DNA of 64,000 nucleotides from Domibacillus enclensis. Its GTDB lineage: Bacteria > Bacillota > Bacilli > Bacillales > Domibacillaceae. The notes below the pieces were generated by a model. That model was not told the origin of the DNA and did not search any database. It saw nothing but the letters and a program-made list of their open reading frames with translations. The number at the start of each line of letters is the position of its first letter. Within the stretch, counting starts at the first letter, position 1. The DNA is taken from positions 186,001 through 250,000 of the forward strand of contig NZ_FTLX01000002.1 in NCBI RefSeq assembly GCF_900156125.1, in the 5' to 3' direction. This document shows, piece after piece, positions 1 through 9,435 of the stretch. Made by a program: the position numbers and the translations under genes.

Positions 1-1851
1 AATTCAGACGATCAAGAAGTGATGGGAGCTGCTGCTCTTTTAAACCTTCTTCTAAACAAGCAAACGGGCGTGTTAACGGTTGAAAATATTGATCTATTCA
101 TTGCAGCTACGCAAGACAACTTCAACCAAGCTGAAGAAGTGGATTACTTGCAATACCTTGAAAATGTGGAAGAAGAAATCTATGAGTATTATTCTGCAAA
201 CCAATCAGCAATAATTTCAAACCCGGATTTTGAACTAGTAAAAGGTGTCCTAGTTGCAGCGAGAAATGCTGAAGATCCAAGTGGAACAATCAAGCCTGAA
301 ATTATCCGGACGCTTAAAATTGACGATCAATCTGTACAAGATGCTGTCGAAATTCTCAAATTGAGATTGCTAGAAAATGGCGCTGATTCGACAGAGGTTA
401 AGAGTGCTGCGGCACAATTTGGAGCCCAGTGGTTGACTAAATATGGATATACACCGCAACCAGGCAATGGTAATGGTGGCGGCGTAGTAACACCACCAGT
501 AGATAACGGCGAAGTAACGCCTCCAGCAACACCAGGCGCAGAAGTAGAAGTAACACCTGCGATCGTAACAGAAAACAACGGCAACGTCACAGCAACGATT
601 CCGCAGGCACTTCAAGCGCAAATCGTTAGTGCTGTTACCGTACAAACACCACGAGTAGCAATTACACTTCCTCAAGTTACTTCAGGAGGCGCAGCAACAC
701 TAGCCATTCCAGGAGGACTTGTTCAAGGAATTCTTGGTGTTACACAATCAGCTACGCTTACAGTCACAGGTCCTAGCGGTGCGAGCATCAATCTTCCTCT
801 TGGTCAACTAGCCGGCGGCTTTGGCAGTGGTTTCGGCAGCGGAACCCTTAATCTAACAATGAAACCAGCGACCCTTTCTGAGCGCACAGGTCTATTGAGC
901 CAGGTAACAAATAGACTTAATGGATTTGGAAGCGGAACAGGTTCAGCTTCATCTGAAACAAAAGCAGCAGCACTTGTAGGTGACGTGAAAATGCCGGCAC
1001 CTGCGACGAACGTAAGCATTTCAGCAACAATCAGCGGCCAGACGGTGCCGGTGACAACATTCGGCGACATTTACATCGAGCGTGAATTCCCGTTAACAGG
1101 TGCGGTGGATACAAATCGTACAACAGGCGCGACGATCGCAGCGGATGGTACGGTGAAAGCTATTCCGACAACGTTTAAAACAGTTGAAGGTACACAATTT
1201 GCTGTCTTGAAAACATTATACAATTCAGCAGACACGTACACGGTACTTGAAACGAACCAAACATTCCCTGATATCGACGGCGGCAAAAACTGGGCAGAGA
1301 AGTACATCGAGTCTCTTTCTTCTAAGTTCATCATCTCTGGTACAACAGCGGGCACGTACAAGCCTGACCAGGACATGACGCGTTCACAGTTTGCGTTTCT
1401 GTTAAGCCGTGCACTTGGTCTTCCAGGTACAACAGCGTATGACGGACGTTTCTCTGATATAAAAGGCAACGAGTGGTTCAATGCGAACGGCGAATTTATG
1501 GCGGCTGTGCAATACGGCGTGATCGCTGGTAAAACAGACGGAACATTCGGTGCGGATGAAAAAGTAACGCGTGCGGAAGCAGCCGCAATGATCGGGCGCG
1601 CAATGGAGCTTGGCTTTATCGAATTTGATAAGTCACAGCTTGATACATCGAAAACACTTGCAGGCTTTAAAGATGCGAAAGAAATCGGTGCATCTACTCG
1701 TGCGGAAGTATTGAAAGTCGTTCAAGCGGGCATTATGTCAGGCACGAGCAATGGAGAATTCAACCCGAATGATTACACGAAACGTGATCAAATGGCGCGT
1801 ATCCTTGCTGAGTTCTTGATGAAAGCAGACTTGATGCAGGACATTAAATAA
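1..1851 (+). CDS. SLH-domain surface protein, 5' partial
   Basis: The reading frame is open from base 1, so the true start lies upstream; the GTG at 19 is only the first possible start inside the window. The visible part has an acidic helical N-terminal region, a Gly/Pro/Thr linker near codons 152-185 (PGNGNGGG, TPPVDN), a beta-rich region with repeated FGSG motifs, and three S-layer homology domains over the last ~190 codons. Each SLH has the usual core (FPDIDGG...GTYKPDQDMTRSQFAFLLSR; FSDIKGN...TRAEAAAMIGRAM; FKDAKEIG...KRDQMARILAEFL). SLH triplets bind pyruvylated secondary cell-wall polymer, so the protein should sit on the cell surface or in an S-layer. The function of the N-terminal part is unknown. 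A second SLH protein ends near 62822. Confidence 0.9.
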   Translation, partial: NSDDQEVMGAAALLNLLLNKQTGVLTVENIDLFIAATQDNFNQAEEVDYLQYLENVEEEIYEYYSANQSAIISNPDFELVKGVLVAARNAEDPSGTIKPEIIRTLKIDDQSVQDAVEILKLRLLENGADSTEVKSAAAQFGAQWLTKYGYTPQPGNGNGGGVVTPPVDNGEVTPPATPGAEVEVTPAIVTENNGNVTATIPQALQAQIVSAVTVQTPRVAITLPQVTSGGAATLAIPGGLVQGILGVTQSATLTVTGPSGASINLPLGQLAGGFGSGFGSGTLNLTMKPATLSERTGLLSQVTNRLNGFGSGTGSASSETKAAALVGDVKMPAPATNVSISATISGQTVPVTTFGDIYIEREFPLTGAVDTNRTTGATIAADGTVKAIPTTFKTVEGTQFAVLKTLYNSADTYTVLETNQTFPDIDGGKNWAEKYIESLSSKFIISGTTAGTYKPDQDMTRSQFAFLLSRALGLPGTTAYDGRFSDIKGNEWFNANGEFMAAVQYGVIAGKTDGTFGADEKVTRAEAAAMIGRAMELGFIEFDKSQLDTSKTLAGFKDAKEIGASTRAEVLKVVQAGIMSGTSNGEFNPNDYTKRDQMARILAEFLMKADLMQDIK

Positions 1852-1863
1852 GAATCAATAAGA

Positions 1864-1901
1864 AAAGCCTCTTCCGGTTCGGCCGGAGGAGGCTTTTTTT
1901 T
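1864..1901 (+). terminator. Rho-independent terminator of the SLH gene
   Basis: AAGCCTC-TTCCGG and CCGG-AGGAGGCTT form a GC-rich stem closed by a short loop, followed by eight T. It starts 13 bases after the stop codon. Confidence 0.93.
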
Positions 1902-2060
1902 GGCGCAATTATGGTCATTACGGCGCAATTCGGACTTATTTGCGCGTTAACGTCGAGAATTGCGCGCTATTTCTGGGAAATGCGCCGTAATCTTGGGAAA
2001 TGCGCCCTAATCATGAGAATTGCGCCAACCCCTCATCATTCGCCAAAAATCGACAAAATG
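1901..2060 (+). repeat. 20-base periodic array, GCGC family
   Basis: About eight degenerate units with a 20-base spacing: the word GGCGC or TGCGC recurs at 1902, 1922, 1941, 1961, 1981, 2001 and 2021, with a weaker CGCC near 2041. The better units read like TGCGCCNTAATCNTGGGAAA. The array begins right at the end of the preceding T-tract and ends just before the 3' end of the - strand TetR gene. No coding sense is apparent; the open frame over 1911-2258 is a by-product. Confidence 0.8.
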
Positions 2061-2084
2061 AGCTTAAAAAAAGAAGGCCAGTCC

Positions 2085-2675
2085 TTATTTCTTCAACCCG
2101 TTCAGCACAATTGCCACGATTTCCTTTGCCAGCTCGTCAGCGGTGTTTTTCCCGGTCCAGAGCTTGGCTACAGTGAGCTGGTCGATCATGCCGACGAGGC
2201 CGTTTGCGACGATGCTCATGTCGACGTTCTGGTGGAAATAGCCCGCTTCTACTTCTGACAGCAGATTATCCTCGATCTGAGCGGCCATCGCCGCTTTTGT
2301 GTCGGCCGCACTTGGAGAAAGGTAAAAGCCGATTTTCCCGAGGCTCGGATGCTCGGTGAAAAAGTGAAAGACGCCAATTAATCCGCCCGCAATCCGCTCT
2401 GGCAGTGCCTGCTCGTCAAGCCCTTCTTCCAGCCGGCTGTCGATCGTCAAACACGCAAGTTTTTTGCGGAACAATTCCTCAAGCTCCTGAAAGATCGCTT
2501 CCTTGCTTTTGAAATACAAGTAGAAGGTAGGCTGTGTGACATTTGCTTTTTTAACAATATTGCTAATCTTCGTTTCATAGTAGCCGTGCTCTGCAAATTC
2601 ATCAGCTGCAATCCTTAGTAAAAGTGCGCGGCTCAGTTCGCCGTCGGACCCTTTTTTTCTCCCTCGTTGCGCCAT
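2085..2675 (-). CDS. TetR/AcrR family transcriptional regulator
   Basis: A 196-residue protein, the usual length for TetR repressors. The N-terminal DNA-binding helix-turn-helix is clear at residues ~20-62 (ILRIAADEFAEHGY-type start, then TKISNIVKKANVTQPTFYLYFKSKEAIF). The C-terminal ligand-binding half is divergent, so the inducer cannot be predicted. The ATG has a good GGGGAGA ribosome binding site 8 bases upstream on the - strand. It stands alone, convergent with the SLH gene and divergent from the polysaccharide kinase operon. Control of itself or of that operon is possible, but I see no obvious palindromic operator in 2676-3046. Confidence 0.9.
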   Translation of the reverse strand: MAQRGRKKGSDGELSRALLLRIAADEFAEHGYYETKISNIVKKANVTQPTFYLYFKSKEAIFQELEELFRKKLACLTIDSRLEEGLDEQALPERIAGGLIGVFHFFTEHPSLGKIGFYLSPSAADTKAAMAAQIEDNLLSEVEAGYFHQNVDMSIVANGLVGMIDQLTVAKLWTGKNTADELAKEIVAIVLNGLKK

Positions 2676-3046
2676 GTTCTCTATCTCCCCTAACCGCTAT
2701 GATCCAATCTTTTTGATTATATACTAAAATATCATACCTTGGGAACAGGATTATTATGAATTGGAATAATATACTACTCGCGAGAAATATAGTCACAGCC
2801 AAATGTGAGCCACTTTACGCCAGCTTAATAGATGCGATAAAAATAGATGTTTTATACATTATCAAAAAGGAGAAATACACCCTCATACTCGACGATAGGA
2901 CCATTATAGGGACGCAGCGCCAATTTTTAGTCGAAATTTCTTCTTATTTTGGAATTATTGGCTGAAAATTTACCAAATTAACATTAAATTTGACAAATGG
3001 CTGTGCTATAATGACGAAGACTACTTTACGGCACAGGAGGAAAAGC
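2676..3046. other. Intergenic region between TetR gene and polysaccharide operon
   Basis: AT-rich divergent promoter region of about 370 bases. On the - strand a TATATAAT-like -10 lies near 2718-2725 for the TetR gene; on the + strand the promoter at 2984-3012 serves the next gene. A 69-codon open frame at 2756-2965 has no convincing ribosome binding site or recognisable protein features and is not called. I see nothing else here. Confidence 0.5.
2984..3012 (+). promoter_or_regulatory. Promoter of the polysaccharide regulatory genes
   Basis: TATAAT at 3007-3012 is preceded by TGC, an extended -10, with TTAAAT at 2984-2989 at 17-base spacing. A perfect TTGACA at 2990 is only 11 bases from the -10 and so is probably not the partner. 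Transcription would begin near 3019, leaving a short leader before the ATG at 3047. Confidence 0.65.
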
Positions 3047-3793
3047 ATGGAAGAAACGATCAGCCTGAAGGAATTAGCGCAAACACTGAAAAAGAGGCTG
3101 AAACTGATTGTGCTTCTCACAATTGCAGCAGCGCTTATCAGTGGAATCATCAGTTACTTTGTTCTGACGCCTATCTATCAATCATCAACACAGCTTCTCG
3201 TCAATCAGGCGAAAACCGAACAGCAAATGTATAATCCGGCTGAAGTGCAAACCAACCTTCAGTTAATCAGTACATATAACGTCATTATGAAGTCACCGGC
3301 CATTTTAGAGAAAGTCGCTCAGAATCTGGCACTTGACCTCACACCGGAGCAGCTGTCGTCTAAGATTACTGTCGCCAGCGAGCAGGACTCTCAGGTCGTC
3401 AACATTGCCGTTCAGGATGAAAACCCGGGACTCGCAGCGGACATCGCCAATGAAACCGCCCGCGTCTTCCAGGAAGAAATCGTGACGATCATGAACGTCG
3501 ATAACGTCAGCATTCTTGCACCGGCCGAACTCGGTGAAAACCCGTCTCCTGTAAAGCCGCAGCCGCTTCTGAACATCGCCATTGCGATTGTCGTCGGCTT
3601 GATGGCAGGCGTTGGACTGGCCTTCCTGCTTGAATACCTGGATAACACAATCAAGTCCGAGCAGGATATCGAAAAGCTGCTGGATCTGCCTGTATTAGGC
3701 GGCGTCACAACAATTGCAGCAGGCTCGAACCGCCCGGCTAAAAAAACACCCGTCCAAAAAAAAGCAGTAAGAGGTGAAACGCTTGGCTCTTAA
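3047..3793 (+). CDS. tkmA: Wzz-like chain-length/tyrosine-kinase adaptor protein
   Basis: A 248-residue membrane protein of the Wzz family, matching the modulator half of Firmicutes bacterial tyrosine kinases (B. subtilis TkmA/YwqC, CapA, CpsC). Residues 1-17 are cytoplasmic, a membrane helix spans ~19-40, an extracellular domain follows, then a PSPVKPQP motif (~166-173) leads into the second helix (~174-196) and a basic cytoplasmic tail that would activate the kinase. The ATG at 3047 has AGGAGG 6 bases upstream. It overlaps the next gene by 11 bases, a sign of translational coupling. It controls polymer length and export; assignment to this family is firm, the ortholog name less so. Confidence 0.9.
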   Translation: MEETISLKELAQTLKKRLKLIVLLTIAAALISGIISYFVLTPIYQSSTQLLVNQAKTEQQMYNPAEVQTNLQLISTYNVIMKSPAILEKVAQNLALDLTPEQLSSKITVASEQDSQVVNIAVQDENPGLAADIANETARVFQEEIVTIMNVDNVSILAPAELGENPSPVKPQPLLNIAIAIVVGLMAGVGLAFLLEYLDNTIKSEQDIEKLLDLPVLGGVTTIAAGSNRPAKKTPVQKKAVRGETLGS

Positions 3794-4490
3794 GCGCAAT
3801 AAGCAAAAAAACGTACCGGGCTCCACAAAGCGGAAGCTCATTACCAATACGGACCCGAAGTCGCCGATTTCCGAGCAGTACCGGACGATCCGGACGAACA
3901 TCCTGTTTTCATCCGTTGATGAAACGCTGCACTCGATTCTCGTGACCTCCACCAGCCCAGGAGAAGGCAAGTCAACGACCATCTCCAACCTGGCTGTTGT
4001 GTTCGCCAATCAAGGTAAAAAGGTGCTGCTCGTCGACGCCGATCTGCGCAAGCCGACCATGCACTACACATTCGGCCTGCAAAACACCGTTGGGCTGACC
4101 AACGTGCTGACGAAGCAAACACTCCTTGAGGATGCGGTAGCGAAAACCGGTATTGAAAATCTGTCTGCTCTCTCAAGCGGTCCGATTCCGCCAAACCCGG
4201 CTGAGCTGCTAGGCTCGCTGTCTATGAAGGAATTCCTCGCTCATGCACAGGAGCAATTCGATTACGTACTGTTCGATACACCGCCTGTTCTCGCCGTAAC
4301 GGATGCGCAGGTGCTGGCGAATCAGTGCGACGGGGTTGTGCTCGTTGTCGACAGCGGCAGAACCGAAATCGAAGGCGCCCAGAAAGCAAAGGAGCTGCTG
4401 CAGTCAGCGAAAGCCAAGCTGCTCGGTGTTGTCCTAAATAATCAAAAATTGAAGGATTCTGCCTATTACTACTATTACGGAAATGAGTGA
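3783..4490 (+). CDS. ptkA: Bacterial tyrosine kinase, polysaccharide synthesis (CpsD/CapB/PtkA type)
   Basis: A 235-residue cytoplasmic BY-kinase. It carries Walker A SPGEGKST (58-65), Walker A' LLVDADLRKP (82-91), Walker B VLFDTPP (162-168) and a C-terminal run of five tyrosines (228-232) as autophosphorylation sites. SPISEQYRTIRTNI near residue 28-40 is the conserved N-terminal motif of this family. I chose the TTG at 3783 because GAGGTG lies 6 bases upstream; the GTG at 3774 is part of that ribosome binding site. It works with the upstream adaptor and is reversed by the phosphatase at 4589, regulating the pathway and possibly the UDP-glucose dehydrogenase encoded at 18419, a known substrate class for these kinases. 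Confidence 0.93.
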   Translation: MALKRNKQKNVPGSTKRKLITNTDPKSPISEQYRTIRTNILFSSVDETLHSILVTSTSPGEGKSTTISNLAVVFANQGKKVLLVDADLRKPTMHYTFGLQNTVGLTNVLTKQTLLEDAVAKTGIENLSALSSGPIPPNPAELLGSLSMKEFLAHAQEQFDYVLFDTPPVLAVTDAQVLANQCDGVVLVVDSGRTEIEGAQKAKELLQSAKAKLLGVVLNNQKLKDSAYYYYYGNE

Positions 4491-4547
4491 TTCTGTAAAA
4501 ATAGTGTAAATCCTTCAAAATTTTTCACCAATACCCTACTTTTGTAT

Positions 4548-4555
4548 GGTATACT
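4548..4555 (+). promoter_or_regulatory. Candidate extended -10 promoter for the phosphatase gene
   Basis: TGGTATACT at 4547-4555 is an extended -10 box. No good -35 is present at 17 bases. It lies 34 bases before the ATG, so the phosphatase may be transcribed separately from the kinase pair. Confidence 0.4.
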
Positions 4556-4588
4556 ACGTTTATCAAAATGGGGAAAGGGGTATAGCCG

Positions 4589-5344
4589 ATGATTGACCTT
4601 CATTGTCACATTTTGCCGGGCATCGACGACGGCGCACAGGATTTAGCGCAAAGCCTTGAGATGGCTGCGGCAGCACAAGAAGAAGGGATTCACACAATCG
4701 TGGCGACCCCGCACCATAAAAACGGCACGTACGAAAATGAAAAATCAGCGATCCTCTATGATGTGGATGTCCTGAACAAACAGATCAAGAACATGGGCAT
4801 CGACGTGGAGATCGTGCCCGGACAGGAAATCCGCCTGTACGGCGAGCTGCTTGAAGATTACGAGCAGGACCGTCTGGCCGTCATCCACCAGTCTGCCTAC
4901 ATGCTGGTGGAATTCCCGTCCAACACCATCCCCGCCTTTGCGGAGCAGGTGTTATTCGACATTCAGATGAAAGGCATCACGCCGATCATCGTGCATCCGG
5001 AGCGCAACGCAGCGATTGCCGAAGACCCGAACCGTCTGTACAAGCTCATTAAAAACGGCGCACTTTCACAAGTCACGGCGGCATCCGTTAACGGAAAATT
5101 CGGAAAAAAAGCGAAGGCTCTGTCGATGCAGCTGATCGAATCCAACCTGACCCACTTTATCGCCACGGACGCACACAACACCACTTCAAGAGGCTTCGGC
5201 TTAGCCGCCGCTTACAACGAAATCGATCCGGACTACGCGGACTACTTCCAAGAAAACGCAGAAGCCGTTTTAGCCGGGCAATATGTCCAGAAAGAAGCAC
5301 CCATTCACATCACCCGAAAAAAAAGGTTTCTTGGACTTTTTTGA
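4589..5344 (+). CDS. ptpZ: PHP-type protein-tyrosine phosphatase (CpsB/YwqE family)
   Basis: A 251-residue manganese-dependent phosphatase of the polymerase-and-histidinol-phosphatase fold. Metal ligands appear in DLHCHILPGIDDG (residues 3-15), ATPHH (~40-44), PGQE, VHPERN and ATDAHN near the C-terminus, all typical of CpsB/YwqE/CapC. It dephosphorylates the tyrosine cluster of the kinase encoded just upstream, completing the adaptor-kinase-phosphatase module of Firmicutes capsule loci. The ATG has AAAGGGG 8 bases upstream. Confidence 0.93.
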   Translation: MIDLHCHILPGIDDGAQDLAQSLEMAAAAQEEGIHTIVATPHHKNGTYENEKSAILYDVDVLNKQIKNMGIDVEIVPGQEIRLYGELLEDYEQDRLAVIHQSAYMLVEFPSNTIPAFAEQVLFDIQMKGITPIIVHPERNAAIAEDPNRLYKLIKNGALSQVTAASVNGKFGKKAKALSMQLIESNLTHFIATDAHNTTSRGFGLAAAYNEIDPDYADYFQENAEAVLAGQYVQKEAPIHITRKKRFLGLF

Positions 5345-5400
5345 TACTTGTGAGTAACCTGTGGATTTAACTCGTCCTTCATCTATTTTCATTGTTATTT

Positions 5401-5543
5401 AAGCGGAGCGCCCTCTGCTTTTCTATCTGTCTAGCTGCAGGCGTCATCGGCTCGAGGTCATAAGCTAATCACTTCTGGAGGCATAACCCGCCTCCGCCAG
5501 TGCTCATCTTATGCTTGTCGCCGATAAACGACGCCTTCCGCTT
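5401..5543. repeat. Dispersed-type nested palindromic element
   Basis: A long interrupted hairpin with nested arms: AAGCGG 5401-5406 with CCGCTT 5538-5543, GGCGTC 5440-5445 with GACGCC 5530-5535, ATCGGC 5446-5451 with GCCGAT 5520-5525, CATAAG 5459-5464 with CTTATG 5508-5513, and an inner GGAGGC/GCCTCC hairpin (5477-5495). The words TCTAGCTGCAG, CTCGAGGTCATAAG and CTTATGCTTGTCG recall a repeat I know from intergenic regions of many Bacillaceae. The rest of the 430-base gap (5544-5774) holds no gene I can support; a weak CGGG/CCCG hairpin followed by TTTTATT lies near 5656-5676. Confidence 0.7.
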
Positions 5544-5774
5544 TTCTGATCGGTTATGTCTCGTATACCGTTATCATTTGAGGCACTCGGCCGTGCGGTG
5601 GTGTTCCGGGAAACGGGATGCTTAGACGCTTGTCGTCAGGCGCGCGGTGTGAGGACGGGTTAAATGCCCGGTTTTATTAAAAACTAGCTACAATGTGCAT
5701 TAAATAATGAATGAAAACACATATATCCGCTGTGTGTTTCCATTCCTTATTTACTATCGAAAGGGGAGAATACA

Positions 5775-6668
5775 TTGAAAAAAGTAAGAAAAGCCATTAT
5801 ACCAGCAGCGGGACTCGGGACACGTTTTCTCCCTGCGACTAAAGCATTACCAAAAGAAATGCTGCCGATCGTTGACAAGCCTACGATCCAATACATAGTA
5901 GAAGAAGCCATTGCATCCGGGATTGAAGATATCATCATTGTCACCGGGAAAGGAAAACGGGCAATTGAAGATCACTTTGACGGTTCACCGGAGCTTGAAC
6001 GCAATCTGGCGAGCAAGGGAAAAGATGACCTGCTTGAGAAAGTCCGCCACTCTTCGAATCTCGCTGATATTCATTATATTCGTCAGAAAGAGCCGCAGGG
6101 ACTTGGCCACGCTGTCTGGTGTGCACGGAAGTTCATTGGAGATGAGCCGTTTGCTGTCCTGTTAGGCGACGACATCGTTCAAAGCGACACGCCTTGCCTG
6201 CGCCAGCTTATTGACCAGTATGAACAAACTCAATCATCGATCATTGGTGTGCAGCAGGTGCCTGAGCACGAAGCATACCGTTATGGAATCGTAGACCCTT
6301 CTTCAAAGCAAGGTCTGCGCTACCAGGTGAATGAATTCGTAGAAAAACCTGCACGAGGCACACAGCCCTCCAACCTGGCAATCATGGGGCGCTATATCCT
6401 TCGGCCGGAAATCTTCATGTTCCTCGACAAGCAGCAAGCAGGAGCAGGCGGAGAAATTCAGCTGACCGACGCCATTCAAGCGTTAAATGAAATCCAGCGC
6501 GTATTCGCTTATGAATTTGAAGGCGACCGGTACGATGTTGGAGAAAAGCTTGGATTCGTTAAAACAACACTTGAATTTGCACTGCAGGATGACGATATAA
6601 ACGAAGAGCTATTAACCTATTTGCTTGAAAAAGTAGAATCAGTGAAAGGCAGGGAGACGATTGGATAA
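5775..6668 (+). CDS. galU: UTP-glucose-1-phosphate uridylyltransferase
   Basis: A 297-residue GalU/GtaB enzyme, full length for the family. The nucleotide-binding signature ([20 protein letters not shown], residues ~11-30), [13 protein letters not shown], the LGDDIV metal site and the EFVEKP motif are all present. It makes UDP-glucose from glucose-1-phosphate and UTP in the cytoplasm, feeding the UDP-glucose dehydrogenase at 18419 and any glucosyl transfer. The start is TTG at 5775 with AAGGGGAGAA immediately upstream. Its stop overlaps the start of the sugar transferase by 8 bases, so the two are probably co-translated. Confidence 0.96.
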   Translation: MKKVRKAIIPAAGLGTRFLPATKALPKEMLPIVDKPTIQYIVEEAIASGIEDIIIVTGKGKRAIEDHFDGSPELERNLASKGKDDLLEKVRHSSNLADIHYIRQKEPQGLGHAVWCARKFIGDEPFAVLLGDDIVQSDTPCLRQLIDQYEQTQSSIIGVQQVPEHEAYRYGIVDPSSKQGLRYQVNEFVEKPARGTQPSNLAIMGRYILRPEIFMFLDKQQAGAGGEIQLTDAIQALNEIQRVFAYEFEGDRYDVGEKLGFVKTTLEFALQDDDINEELLTYLLEKVESVKGRETIG

Positions 6669-7332
6669 TTCGGAAACCTCAACATCCAAAGTTGAAGCCG
6701 GTGCCATCGCATATTCACAGGAGAATAAAAGCTATATCATGATGAAGCGTGCGATGGACGTAGCAGGTGCCGGACTTGGCATCCTGTTCCTCTCATTCGT
6801 TTTTCTGATGATCGCATTTCTCATTAAGCTGGAAGATCCAAAGGGACCTGTTTTCTTTAAACAGAAGCGGGTCGGAAAGGACGGAAAAGAATTTTATATG
6901 TATAAATTCCGTTCGATGGTGTTTAATGCAGAAGAATTGCTGGCGTCACTGCTGGCACAAAACGAAGTATCGGGCGCTATGTTTAAAATGAAAAACGACC
7001 CGCGTGTGACGAAGATCGGTCGGTTCATTCGAAGAACAAGCCTGGACGAGCTTCCGCAGCTTTGGAATGTGGTCAAGGGAGAGATGAGTTTAGTCGGTCC
7101 GCGTCCGCCGCTTCCGAGAGAAGTCGTCGAGTACACTGATTACGATAAGCAGCGCCTGACGGTCATACCGGGTTGTACAGGTCCCTGGCAAGTAAGCGGC
7201 CGAAATAGTGTCGGCTTTCATGAGATGGTTGAATTAGATATTGAATACATCCGCAAGCGCTGCATTCAATTGGATATCATTATTATTCTTAAAACCATTG
7301 CTGTTTTGTTCGGATCGAAAAACGCATTTTAA
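6661..7332 (+). CDS. Initiating sugar-phosphate transferase (polyisoprenyl-phosphate)
   Basis: A 223-residue enzyme of the bacterial sugar transferase family (WbaP C-terminal domain, EpsL, TuaA types). It has one N-terminal membrane segment (~33-55), then [21 protein letters not shown] and [22 protein letters not shown], the family's catalytic signatures. It lacks the four-helix N-terminal domain of large WbaP/WcaJ enzymes and so is the short form. It should transfer the first sugar-1-phosphate from a UDP-sugar to undecaprenyl phosphate at the inner membrane face. The donor (glucose, galactose or a bacillosamine-type sugar) cannot be read from sequence. The start is TTG at 6661, overlapping galU. 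Confidence 0.93.
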   Translation: MDNSETSTSKVEAGAIAYSQENKSYIMMKRAMDVAGAGLGILFLSFVFLMIAFLIKLEDPKGPVFFKQKRVGKDGKEFYMYKFRSMVFNAEELLASLLAQNEVSGAMFKMKNDPRVTKIGRFIRRTSLDELPQLWNVVKGEMSLVGPRPPLPREVVEYTDYDKQRLTVIPGCTGPWQVSGRNSVGFHEMVELDIEYIRKRCIQLDIIIILKTIAVLFGSKNAF

Positions 7333-7358
7333 TTTTAATAAAGTGAGGATGTATTCCT

Positions 7359-8303
7359 ATGATGGATAAACAATCAACCATTTACATCGCTGGCCATCGT
7401 GGACTCGTTGGGTCAGCGATTTTAAAAAACCTAAAAGAGCAGGGCTATACAAACCTAGTATACAGAACGAGCAGCGAGCTTGATTTGCGTGATCCAAATC
7501 AGGTCGCTTCTTTTTTTGAGCAGGAAAAAATTGATTATGTCTTTTTAGCAGCAGCGAAAGTAGGAGGAATTGTAGCGAACAATGAATACCCGGCTGACTT
7601 TATCCGTGACAACCTGCTAATTCAAACGAATGTGATTGATTCCGCATATAAAAACGGTGTAAAAAAGCTGCTTTTCCTTGGCAGTACGTGCATCTATCCG
7701 AAGTTGGCACCACAGCCGCTGAAGGAAGAATACTTGCTGACGGGTGAATTGGAGCCGACAAATGAGCCATACGCCATCGCGAAAATCGCGGGCATTAAAA
7801 TGTGTGAATCCTATAACCGCCAGTACGGCACAAAATACATTTCTGTTATGCCGACGAACTTATACGGACCGAACGACAATTTTGATTTACACACGTCTCA
7901 CGTACTACCGGCCTTGATCCGGAAATTCCATGAAGCAAAAGAAACAAATGCCCCGATTGTTGAAGTGTGGGGAACAGGCACACCGAAACGGGAATTCTTG
8001 TATTCAGACGATTTGGCTGATGCATGTGTGTATTTAATGAATACATACGAAGGAAATGAAATGGTCAATATTGGAGTGGGAGAAGACATCTCCATTAAAG
8101 AAGTAGCTGAAACGATTAAAGACGTGGTTGGCTACGAAGGCAAGCTGCAGTTCGATACAAGCAAGCCGGACGGCACTCCGCGCAAACTAGTCGATGTCAC
8201 CAAGTTGAATGGCCTCGGATGGAAAGCAAAAACACCATTAAACGAAGGACTTGTACAGGCATACAACTGGTTCCTGGAAAACGAAACAGCAAAATCAAAA
8301 TAA
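7359..8303 (+). CDS. fcl: GDP-L-fucose synthase
   Basis: A 314-residue short-chain dehydrogenase with the NADP motif GHRGLVGSA near the N-terminus, the catalytic Ser in GSTCIYPK and YxxxK in PYAIAKIAG, all conserved in WcaG/Fcl. It epimerises and reduces GDP-4-keto-6-deoxymannose to GDP-L-fucose. The substrate comes from the next gene, gmd; the order fcl-gmd is the reverse of the enterobacterial order. The ATG at 7359 has AGTGAGGA 9 bases upstream. This gene is strong evidence that the polymer contains L-fucose or a derivative. Confidence 0.95.
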   Translation: MMDKQSTIYIAGHRGLVGSAILKNLKEQGYTNLVYRTSSELDLRDPNQVASFFEQEKIDYVFLAAAKVGGIVANNEYPADFIRDNLLIQTNVIDSAYKNGVKKLLFLGSTCIYPKLAPQPLKEEYLLTGELEPTNEPYAIAKIAGIKMCESYNRQYGTKYISVMPTNLYGPNDNFDLHTSHVLPALIRKFHEAKETNAPIVEVWGTGTPKREFLYSDDLADACVYLMNTYEGNEMVNIGVGEDISIKEVAETIKDVVGYEGKLQFDTSKPDGTPRKLVDVTKLNGLGWKAKTPLNEGLVQAYNWFLENETAKSK

Positions 8304-8331
8304 AAACGATCAAGAGACAGTGGAGGATATG

Positions 8332-9411
8332 ATGAAAAAAGCATTAATTACCGGTGTAACAGGGCAAGATGGCTCTTACCTTGCAGAATTTCTATTAGAA
8401 AAAGGCTACGAAGTACACGGCGTTATCCGCCGCAGCTCTTCTTATAACCAGGAACGATTAGAAGATATCATGTCTGCAGAAGAAGCAGAAGCGATTCAAA
8501 ACAATGAAAACTTTCACCTTCATTATGGAGATGTTACAGATGCATTGAACGTGACCCGCTTAATCGGAGAAATCAAGCCGGACGAAATTTACAACCTGGC
8601 CGCACAGTCGCACGTTCGTGTTTCGTTTGACATGCCAGGCTACACACTCGATGTAGACGCAAAAGGCACCCTGAACATTCTAGAAGCTGTTCGTATTCTT
8701 GGCTTAACAGAAAAGACTCGCGTGTATCAGGCATCTACGTCTGAGCTGTTCGGCAAAGTACAGGAAGTACCACAATCCGAAACGACACCATTCTATCCAC
8801 GCTCTCCATATGGTGTCGCCAAAATTTATGGCTTTTGGATTACGAAGAACTACCGTGAATCGTATAATATGTTCGCCGTAAACGGCATTCTTTTCAATCA
8901 TGAATCCGAACGCCGCGGCGAAACATTCGTGACGCGAAAAATCACACTCGCCGCAGCACGCATTGCCCAGCAAAAGCAAGACAAACTGTACCTTGGCAAC
9001 CTGGATTCACTCCGTGACTGGGGCTACGCAAAAGACTATGTTGAATGCATGTGGCTAATCCTGCAGCACGACAAGCCGGAAGACTTCGTCATCGCCACAG
9101 GAGAAATGCACTCTGTCCGTGAATTTGTCGAACTGGCATTTAAGCATGTTGACATCGAGATCGAGTGGCAGGGCGAAGGTGTAGAGGAGAAGGGAATTAA
9201 CAAAGCAACAGGTGAAGTCATTGTTGAAGTAGATCCGAAATTCTTCCGTCCTGCAGAAGTCGAGCAGTTGTTAGGGAATCCAGAAAAATCAAAGACATTG
9301 CTCAACTGGAATCCGACGAAAACGTCATTTGAAGATTTAGTTAAAGTAATGGTAGAATCCGACACTGAAAAAGTGGGAAAAGAATTATTTAACAGAAAAA
9401 TGTTTGATTAA
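8332..9411 (+). CDS. gmd: GDP-mannose 4,6-dehydratase
   Basis: A 359-residue enzyme with [15 protein letters not shown] (NADP site, residues ~7-21), [40 protein letters not shown] covering the active-site Thr, Glu and YxxxK, and [16 protein letters not shown]. It converts GDP-mannose to GDP-4-keto-6-deoxymannose for Fcl. GDP-mannose is supplied by ManC (19763). ATG at 8332 is chosen because GGAGG lies 5 bases before it; the ATG at 8329 would leave only 2. It marks the left edge of the conserved part: base composition turns abruptly AT-rich right after it. Confidence 0.95.
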   Translation: MKKALITGVTGQDGSYLAEFLLEKGYEVHGVIRRSSSYNQERLEDIMSAEEAEAIQNNENFHLHYGDVTDALNVTRLIGEIKPDEIYNLAAQSHVRVSFDMPGYTLDVDAKGTLNILEAVRILGLTEKTRVYQASTSELFGKVQEVPQSETTPFYPRSPYGVAKIYGFWITKNYRESYNMFAVNGILFNHESERRGETFVTRKITLAAARIAQQKQDKLYLGNLDSLRDWGYAKDYVECMWLILQHDKPEDFVIATGEMHSVREFVELAFKHVDIEIEWQGEGVEEKGINKATGEVIVEVDPKFFRPAEVEQLLGNPEKSKTLLNWNPTKTSFEDLVKVMVESDTEKVGKELFNRKMFD

Positions 9412-9435
9412 AATGTTAATAAGGTGACTATTAAA

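Noticed and set aside
1911-2258. 115-codon open frame
   Set aside because: Made of the GCGC repeat array and the antisense of the TetR gene.
2756-2965. 69-codon open frame in the TetR/kinase intergenic region
   Set aside because: No clear ribosome binding site and no recognisable protein features in a divergent promoter region.
2990-2995. Perfect TTGACA as -35 box
   Set aside because: Only 11 bases from TATAAT at 3007; the extended -10 with TTAAAT at 17 bases is the better fit.
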